Source: Calliopum simillimum (Eukaryota; Arthropoda; Insecta; Diptera; Lauxaniidae). From it: a stretch of 64,000 bases of DNA. Where the stretch lies: assembly GCA_951812925.1 (NCBI GenBank), contig OX638368.1:25793187-25857186 (forward strand), in the 5' to 3' direction. Below are positions 57,649 through 64,000 of the stretch, piece after piece (within the stretch, counting starts at the first letter, position 1; each line of letters begins with the position of its first letter). The notes below the pieces were generated by a model. The model was not told the origin of the DNA, made no database searches, and worked only from the letters and a program-made list of their open reading frames with translations. A program made the translations under genes and the position numbers.

Positions 57649-58638
57649 AATATTACCAATATATATTTTTGGAAAGTTATACATCGAGTCAATTTTGGTT
57701 TTTTTTTTCTTAATTTTATTTCATCGAAGAATTACTAAAAAACTTAGTGAAGTTGAAGTGCTTCCCGGAATTAAATTTTATTATATTCAAAACATCAATT
57801 TTGAAGTGCAAATAAATATATGTACTAAATGTTAGTCAAAGAATATAAAAATAAATTTTTGGAGGTAAAAGGACATATTTCAACACTTCTGCATACAAAA
57901 ATTTAAAATTTAGATTTTGAATTTATCACGTCTAGCACACTAAAACGAGACACTCAAACGAGACGTCCGCAAAAGCTCAAGAATTTCAGATCCTTTGTGT
58001 TAAAATTTTTAAAACATAGAAAACGGGGAAAAAATTGGACTTTCTTTGCCAATTTTACAGTTCCCTCACCCCGACTGTAGGGCGATATCTCTATGTTTTT
58101 TTTTTAATACAGAACTTTTGCTTAAACATTTTTTTCAACAGGTCGGCGTATGTGTTTTTTTAGCAGCGGCAGTAGTGCAACATCAGGTAGGCTACAACAA
58201 AAGTTGTAATAAAAGTTTTGTCTGGCACAGAATTGAAGCTAAAGATTTTTCTTTTTGTTGGTGTTGTTCTTGCTCGCTGAGTATAGTGAAAAATTCATTT
58301 GCACGATGATGCTAAACAGAATATAAACCTCTATTTTTGTATTGCAACCAACAGAAATTATGTGAAGTTTATCAGAGAATGTGCACGTGTGTACTTAAAC
58401 TTCCAAATAATAAAAGTAAAAATTGTCAAATTAACACAACTTTCTAATAAACATTAATTTGCAGTAATTTTTCTAAAATATTAGAAACCGTTCGTAAGTG
58501 CAGCGACCATGTATCTCATCAAAGTAAAATTGACTAAAATGTTTACTAACTTATTTTTCTTTTTTCAGTGTATGTTATAATTAAAATTTTTGAACTGAAC
58601 TTTATTATAAATTTCGTGTGTTTTTTTCTTATTTTCAG

Positions 58639-58749
58639 GCAAAAATCTTTACAACAATGAACACGTAGCAATAAAAATGGAGCCTATGAAGTCAAAGGCT
58701 CCGCAACTACACTTAGAGTATAGGTTTTATAAACTACTAGGATCACATG
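58639..58749 (+). CDS. gish: gish, coding exon 3: VAIK lysine and helix C
   Basis: This 111-nt exon has a clear acceptor (TTATTTTCAG, 58638) and a donor G|GTACGT at 58750. It enters in phase 1 (GGC made from the last G of exon 2) and leaves in phase 1. Residues 90-125 begin [19 protein letters not shown], containing the beta-3 VAIK lysine (K101), which contacts ATP phosphates. They continue through the helix-C region, whose glutamate in LEYRFY (about E115) pairs with that lysine. Sequence and boundaries match casein kinase I gamma. It is separated from exon 2 by 25.3 kb of intron filled with mobile elements, so correct splicing must skip the whole retrotransposon nest. Confidence 0.95.
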
Positions 58750-59379
58750 GTACGTATGCAATTTATATTAAGTATCTCAATTTGTGTTTGTTTCTGTTAA
58801 ATTTTCTATTTTTTTTTTTTTTAAATTGAAAATTAATTTTTATAATGAAACAAATTTTATTTTATTTTTGTCCCAGTCAGGTTTAAAAATTGGAAATTGC
58901 TTGCATATTTTCACTGTTTCATAAAGAAAAAAAAAAAATCAAATATTCACGCTTTTTTGACTATTTCGAGACCAAGCTTCTGAACTATTGTAGTAACGAG
59001 ACTATAACATTTCCGAAGGTATTTTGGTGTGCTGTGTATTAATTCTTCCCAAAAAATGTTCCACCACGTGCTGTTTCCGAGATATTCTAACTTAAAGCTG
59101 CGAAAAACACGATTTTTTGTTAAACTTGTGATTATGTTACATCCAAAGCTTAACTTTTTTTCTACGAAACTTATTATTGCATCTGAAAGTAATACTTCAA
59201 AATCTATATTTTAATATAAGTTTTTTCAATTCTTGTGATTATGATTTGCACTTTTTCACATTGGCTCATTTTATAAGATTCAGAACAGAATTAAGATGAT
59301 TCAGACATCAAAAGCATGCCACGAATTCGTTTTTAAATGTAATGGTTTAGAGAAGCGAAAGCGTTTCATCATTTCCGGC

Positions 59380-59570
59380 GAGCCAAAGCCAACGTGGGGC
59401 CATTATATTTCGATAGCCCAACATGGGGCCATTACATTTTTGGCACCCAACGCGGGCCATTACATTTTTAGCACCCATTACATTTTTGGCGCCCAACGTA
59501 GGGCCATTGCATTTTTGGCGCCCAACGTGGAGCCATTTCATTTTGGCATACAACCCCGAGCTATTACGTT
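59380..59570 (+). repeat. Tandem array of primer-binding-site-like ~29-bp units
   Basis: Six to seven units of the form ATTTTTGGCGCCCAACGTGG-GGCCATTAC follow one another. The best two, at 59487-59504 and 59516-59533, match 17 of 18 positions of the tRNA-Lys(CUU)-type primer-binding site. Weaker ones lie at about 59380-59400, 59412-59429 and 59441-59457, one is truncated (59470-59478), and a degenerate one ends the array. No LTR is adjacent. Confidence 0.7.
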
Positions 59571-60359
59571 TCGAGTATAATTTCTCCAACACATTTCTAG
59601 ATGCTTTTAATTTGAGCATAAATAATCGTTTACCCTAAGTATGGTATAAGACTTGGTTGCTTTGTTACTCCACTTGCTTGGGGTCGCCCCCACCTCTGGC
59701 TTATGAACTTAGAAAAAATATATGCAATGCAATTTATAATTTTTTTTTTTTAACCTTATCCCAAACCAATCCATTCTCCATTCAGTGAAAGTTTCCTCCT
59801 GTTCCTCATCCATTCGCTCCTCTATTTTCAATTATACTTCTTCCTCTACTCTATTAACTTTTGCACCGTTACCACCTTCGTAAATGAAAATATTTAATTA
59901 AAATGTTTGCTCTTTAAAAACCCATTTAAAGATTTTTATTAAACTTAAGGAAAAACATAAAATAAATAATAAATGAATGAAGTTATTCAACACGTGAACT
60001 TAACTCAATGATGTTGGTATAAATTCAAGAAATAGATTTTCTCAGCATATTCCGGAGGTCGGTGCTTTAGAAAAAATCAAATAAAATGTAATATTAAGAT
60101 GTAGAAAATTAAAAAAAAAAAAGCATTAATTCGTATTTGTACTTATGGTTTTTACAGCTAAATGCTTTTTTTTATTCAGGGACTGTAACGATTATGCGTA
60201 AGATTTTCTAAAATTTTTTTTTTTTAAATCTATTTTTGCGTTAATTTTTGTGCAATGTTTTATATATGTACATATGCATTATTTGGGAATCCAAATCTTT
60301 TATCTTTCCGTTTTCCAGAACAGGCCTGATACATGTAAATACTTTTTTTTTTTTTCTTA

Positions 60360-60520
60360 TTAAAAATGTGCTTTTGAAAGAAATAAGGTACAAATTGTAT
60401 ACCTTTTACTCGTATATGACACCAATATTATTAAAATCCATTAAGGGGTTCCAAATTTATACCGGTTTTCATAAAGCTATATCCCGATCTTCCGATAGCT
60501 ATATCTCCGTTCGTCATGCG
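60360..60520 (-). repeat. Single arm of the 'CGATCTTCCGAT' foldback family
   Basis: Shares AAAAATGTGCT, GACACCAATATTATTAAAAT, GGGGTTCC and TCCCGATCTTCCGATAGCTA with the right arms at 29300-29635 and 32190-32290. No inverted partner is nearby, so only one arm remains. Confidence 0.65.
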
Positions 60521-61194
60521 AATTTCTAAAAATAGAACTGAGAAAAGTTGTTCAAAATAGTCTCAGGAATCTTACATTTTCCGGTGTTTTTTTTTGAAAC
60601 AAAGCTTTTCGCCAAGTCCTTGTGTGAAATCCATCAAAGCAGAAAATGATATGTTAGTCCAAAATACATTGAGAAAAGATCGTTGTAGAAAGATATCAAA
60701 ATATGTATTAGGAAAGTCATGAAGAGAGAATTCAAAGCTATTGGAAATGATCGCATTCGAAGAAGACGATTTATTTTGAAACTTTAATCCCCTTACAAGG
60801 GTTATTAATAGTTCGAATTTCAAGTGATGATCTTTTATGCAGAACAGATATAGAAATTTTGCAAGAACTGAAAGAAATATCTAAATTGAGTAAACTTTTT
60901 TCCTTCAGTACATTGAGATCTGTAAGTTACCATAGTTAATTTTATCGAAAACCAAGCTAGTTACAAAAATATTTCCTTAATTTACTAGCAACATTTAAAG
61001 GATTAAAATTAAATAAAGTTTGATATGGGAAATTTGATTTATATGTACTACACATCTGCGCTTGGATCTAAGTTCTTATTCAAAACTCTAGCACTTTAAA
61101 TTTATTAGCCATGAGAAAACGTAAAAAAAAATTAACAATTTCCAGACTGAGAAAGAAAGGCTCTTAACTCTAATAATTACACAGCCACACAAAA

Positions 61195-61345
61195 AAAAAG
61201 TGGAATGAACTTTTTTCGATGCTGAATCCGACTGCATTCTCAGAATTGTCAATATAACTGCAGGATTGCGAGATATCTTTGCTTGAAGTTGGAGAAAACT
61301 CTGTTTTCAAGCTTATGGCGCAGATACACGAAAAGGTGAAATAAT
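61195..61345. repeat. Single arm related to the 62.8-kb foldback
   Basis: TGAATCCGACTGCAT(T/C)CTC, GCGAGATATC(T/C)TTG and TTGAAGTTGGA(G/A)AAAAC align with 62835-62930. The inverted partner is missing. Confidence 0.6.
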
Positions 61346-61709
61346 TATTTTTTTTTTCAATGATATCGAATAGCCACACTCTTTCTTATCAAAGGCATAC
61401 GAACTTTTCCAATAGTCTTACAAAAGACGAAATTATGTTTGTTGGATTCGGCTCTCCCCCGAATAGAAGAATAACTCATAATATTTATTAGGGTCCTTAT
61501 TTAGTAGGATAGCCCTCATACAAAAATATTTTTTAAAGTTTTTTACACAAAATCCATAAACAATTCGCATCAATAATCGTTATTAAAGTTCCCTGAATTT
61601 TTTTTTTTATTATTATTATTATTTATTTTTTTATTTATTATAAGCTTATTTTTCATATTGTTATTGTTGTATTGTGTATTTTTCCCCATTTTCACACCAA
61701 AATCAAAAG

Positions 61710-61873
61710 ATAACAGTCCAGAAGGTGTACCACGTGTGTATCATCTGGGTACATGTGGTGGCCGTTACAATGCCATGGTATTAGAATTATTGGGACTGTC
61801 GTTAGAAGATCTCTTCAATATTTGCACCCGTAAATTTTCACTTAAGACTGTACTGATGATAGCTAAGCAACTA
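61710..61873 (+). CDS. gish: gish, coding exon 4: N-lobe to hinge
   Basis: The exon enters in phase 1 and ends at CTA|GTAAGT (donor 61874) in phase 0. It encodes the casein kinase I stretch [19 protein letters not shown] followed by the hinge [12 protein letters not shown] and the helix leading to the catalytic loop (ends IAKQL). There are two usable in-frame acceptors. The AAG at 61707-61709 gives an extra Asp-Asn-Ser-Pro before EGVPRV; the CAG at 61719-61721 omits those four residues and gives the same spacing as vertebrate gamma isoforms. I list the upstream one because I recall an Asp-Asn-x-Pro insert in fly gish. The CAG at 61714-61716 between them is out of frame. The catalytic HRD-type loop and DFG are not in this window. 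Confidence 0.92.
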
Positions 61874-63997
61874 GTAAGTTTTTCATCAAAAATATTATTT
61901 TCATTTTTTTTTTTTTTTTGTTTCGTTTGTTTCTATTAATTTTAAATCATCTTAAATTTTGTTGTTCTCTGTTTTCATCATTTTAATTATTAATTTTGTT
62001 GAAATTTCATTTCAAAATGTAGTTTTGTTTCTTATACTTTTGAAATTACATTATTATACTCGTTATTGATTTGATTTTGTTTATTAAATAACTGCGAGTA
62101 CTTAAGAATTAAATACAATAAAAATTCAATTGTTGTTGTTAAAATTAGCGTTAAATTGTTGATTATATTTGAATATTAAATTTTTTATTTTCATCGTTTT
62201 TAATTTGTTGTTTATTATGTACTTGTTTAATTCTGCAAAATGAAAAATAAAGCATTTTTTAATAATTTGTTATTCTAAAACTTCTAATAAATAAAAGTGT
62301 CTCAACAGCTAGAAAACATTTTAAAGTAGATGTATATATTTCTTTTTTTTTTTAATTAAAATTAAAAGTTACAAATATTGTAAACGTAATATAAAACGTA
62401 CGTTAATTTTAAGTTAGTTGTTGATTATTGATTGAACTTTAGTTTTTTTTAAGAATTTTAAGTCTTTTTTTTTAATGAAACGCTTGATTTTTGTCAGCTT
62501 AGGTTTTGTAATTTTAATTAAAAAGATATTAAAATACTGTTAAGTGTTATGAATTAAAACTTAAAAATATTAACATAATGTCAGACTATGTCGGAACATA
62601 TTTAAATGACACTGTTGTGGGGCTTGAATTTTTAGCGACATTAAAGAAATTGTACAGTAGTCACGTATATTTGATAATTACAATATGTACATACATTTTT
62701 TAAATTATATCGGTCTAGGGTTTCAAGGAATTTAATAGATAGAAAAAATTACTCGGGGTCAAAAAAAAAAAAAAAAAAAAAATAGGGAGAACTTTTTATT
62801 TCTTATATGCAGCCTTATATACTTTTCGACGTTGAATCCGACTGCATCCTCTAAACTGTGAATACATCTGCAAGGTTTCGAGATATCCTTGATTGAAGTT
62901 GGAAAAAACAGTATTTTCAGGATTATGGCATCGATTTGTTTCTTATTAAAATATACCCTCGAACTTTTTCAGTAGGACTCTTACTTTCCGAGTTATGATC
63001 GTTACAAAAGAAGATGATGTATCGAAAAACGGATTTATTGCCAAAAAAGCACTCAAGATGAGTTAAAATCTGCGGCAGGGTATGAAATGTATTACTGACA
63101 ATAAGTGAAAGAGCCTGAGATAAAAAAATGGCTGATGCCACGCCCCCAAAATATTTGGTCTTTTTTATAGGAGCTTAATACTTTCTCTTCAAAGAATCAT
63201 AACTCGGAGAGAAAGAGTCCTGTTGTAAAAGTTCGAAGGTATATTTTAATAAGGAAATGTGTGAGTATTCGATGCCATTAAAAAAATGAATTTCACCTTT
63301 TCCTGGGGCTACAACAAAAGCCTGAAAACAACATTTTCTCCAATTTCAATCAAGATTATCTCGAAATACTGCAAATATATTGACAATTTGAGGATGGAGT
63401 CTAGTGAAGCGTCGAAATGTGCATTAGACTACTGCATATAAGGAATAAAATTCCAATTTTTCCATTTTTTTTTTTTTTTTGTTTGTGGCTGTGTTAGAAA
63501 TTTTTTTTATTTTCTATATCAAGTAAATTACTCAGAACTCACGTCTTTTGGTGAATCGAAAGGTAATTTTACAGAGACAAATGTGCTCGATGATCTTACC
63601 TAAAATCGGTTTGCTAACAAAATCAAGTTATGAACGGTTTGAAAGATAAAGAGAATAAAGAATTAAATATTTTAGTATATGGCTTATATATATTGACGTT
63701 TCAATCTTCTATGCGTGAATATTCAGAAACTATAAATGCAACAGCACATGCAACTTTCTCATATTTTAAAAATTGCACTTTATAGGAATCCAATCCAATA
63801 CGATTTTCCCTCCGCTTAACACCTCCCATTTTTTGACCATCACAATTTCTATATTTTCTTCTTAAATTAAAACTATTTTACATTTTCTTATACATATGTA
63901 CATATATGTAAGAAGTGCAACTTCAAAAATATTTCAGTTACAAGAACTTTGCTGTGCTCTATTCTGAAGATACATTAACAACTTTCACACATTTTTC
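61874..63997 (+). other. gish intron 4 (to window end)
   Basis: AT-rich intron sequence. The only structured part is a foldback element at 62788-63454; 61874-62780 has long A/T runs and no coding signal. If the AG at the window edge is the true acceptor, the intron is 2.1 kb. Confidence 0.5.
62788..63454. repeat. Foldback element in gish intron 4
   Basis: The inverted arms at about 62788-63000 and 63190-63454 share CTTATATGCAG, ATTTCGAGATA.(C/T)CTTGATTGAA and CTTATTAAAATATACC(C/T)TCGAAC with CCGAGTTATGAT. The arms are moderately diverged, each flanked outside by a long A or T run, and no coding sequence lies between. Confidence 0.7.
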
Positions 63998-64000
63998 AGT
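63998..64000 (+). other. Possible splice acceptor of gish exon 5 at the window edge
   Basis: The window ends with ACATTTTTCAG|T, a pyrimidine-rich acceptor followed by one base. Exon 4 leaves in phase 0, so a first base T would fit a leucine codon (TTA/TTG), which is what the kinase family needs after IAKQL. This is suggestive only, because the exon itself is cut off. Confidence 0.35.

Larger units (their letters stand above)
33365..58638 (+). other. gish intron 2 (25.3 kb)
   Basis: This intron separates the nucleotide-loop exon from the VAIK exon. It contains a LINE fragment, a 2.4-kb inverted repeat, the nested mariner and LTR retrotransposon, and two TIR elements, all listed separately. 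In about 34540-35650, 35740-37320, 37890-39200, 41800-42000, 42320-43800 and 57650-58638 I see no gene, only AT-rich sequence with T and A runs. Confidence 0.75.
58750..61709 (+). other. gish intron 3
   Basis: This 2.96-kb intron holds a tandem array of primer-binding-site-like units (59380-59570), a single arm of a foldback repeat family (60360-60520) and a fragment related to the foldback at 62.8 kb (61195-61345). About 59020-59180 is a diverged single copy of an arm of the large inverted repeat at 39-41 kb. Nothing else is recognisable. Confidence 0.6.

Noticed and set aside
59296..59638. Overlapping frames with repeated Gly-His-Tyr/Phe and Ala-Pro-Asn phrases
   Set aside because: They are translations of the 29-bp primer-site-like array.
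1..64000. CRISPR array, prokaryotic operon or phage content
   Set aside because: The window has spliced exons and eukaryotic transposons; the tandem repeats lack regular spacers.

Overview
The window is AT-rich animal DNA with very long introns, dense inverted-repeat elements and several mariner relics. It looks like a large-genome fly (Diptera, probably a schizophoran such as a tephritid or calyptrate; the family is inference). The only host gene I can support is the 5' half of a casein kinase I gamma gene on the + strand (Drosophila gilgamesh, gish). Four coding exons are recognisable: 532-575 (first ATG), 33144-33364 (glycine-rich linker and ATP-binding glycine loop), 58639-58749 (VAIK lysine and helix C) and 61710-61873 (hinge region). 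All splice phases agree. The window ends one base after a splice-acceptor-like AG that may open the next exon, so the catalytic loop and the rest of the kinase lie to the right.

Intron 1 (576-33143, 32.6 kb) and intron 2 (33365-58638, 25.3 kb) are stores of mobile DNA. Intron 1 holds small foldback repeats, two copies of a composite repeat with ~128-bp units, a pair of TTA-flanked TIR elements, a broken mariner, a 578-bp deleted mariner with ~85-bp TIRs nested in another TIR element, several MITEs, and LTR/primer-binding-site relics. Intron 2 holds a LINE fragment, a 2.39-kb inverted repeat (39201-41587), and a nested pair of elements. In that pair a structurally complete Ty3/gypsy-type retrotransposon (45164-55655) has 2.45-kb LTRs differing at about two positions and a CTTG target duplication. 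It sits inside an older, internally deleted DD41D mariner (44600-45163 plus 55656-55978). Intron 3 has a tandem array of primer-binding-site-like units.

The most unusual object is that retrotransposon. Its Gag starts with a complete RING-H2 finger (C-x2-C-x14-C-x-H-x2-H-x2-C-x10-C-x2-C) ahead of the capsid region and zinc knuckles, in one uninterrupted reading frame. It also has a tRNA-Lys(CUU)-type primer site, an overlapping -1-frame pol with intact protease, RT, RNase H and integrase motifs, no env, and a candidate intron inside the LTR.

How the parts relate: the host gene and the young retrotransposon are both on the + strand, and the element lies wholly within intron 2. The long inverted repeats would be transcribed in the gish pre-mRNA and could fold into long hairpins. 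Everything here rests on reading motifs and repeats by eye; no alignment or database search was run.
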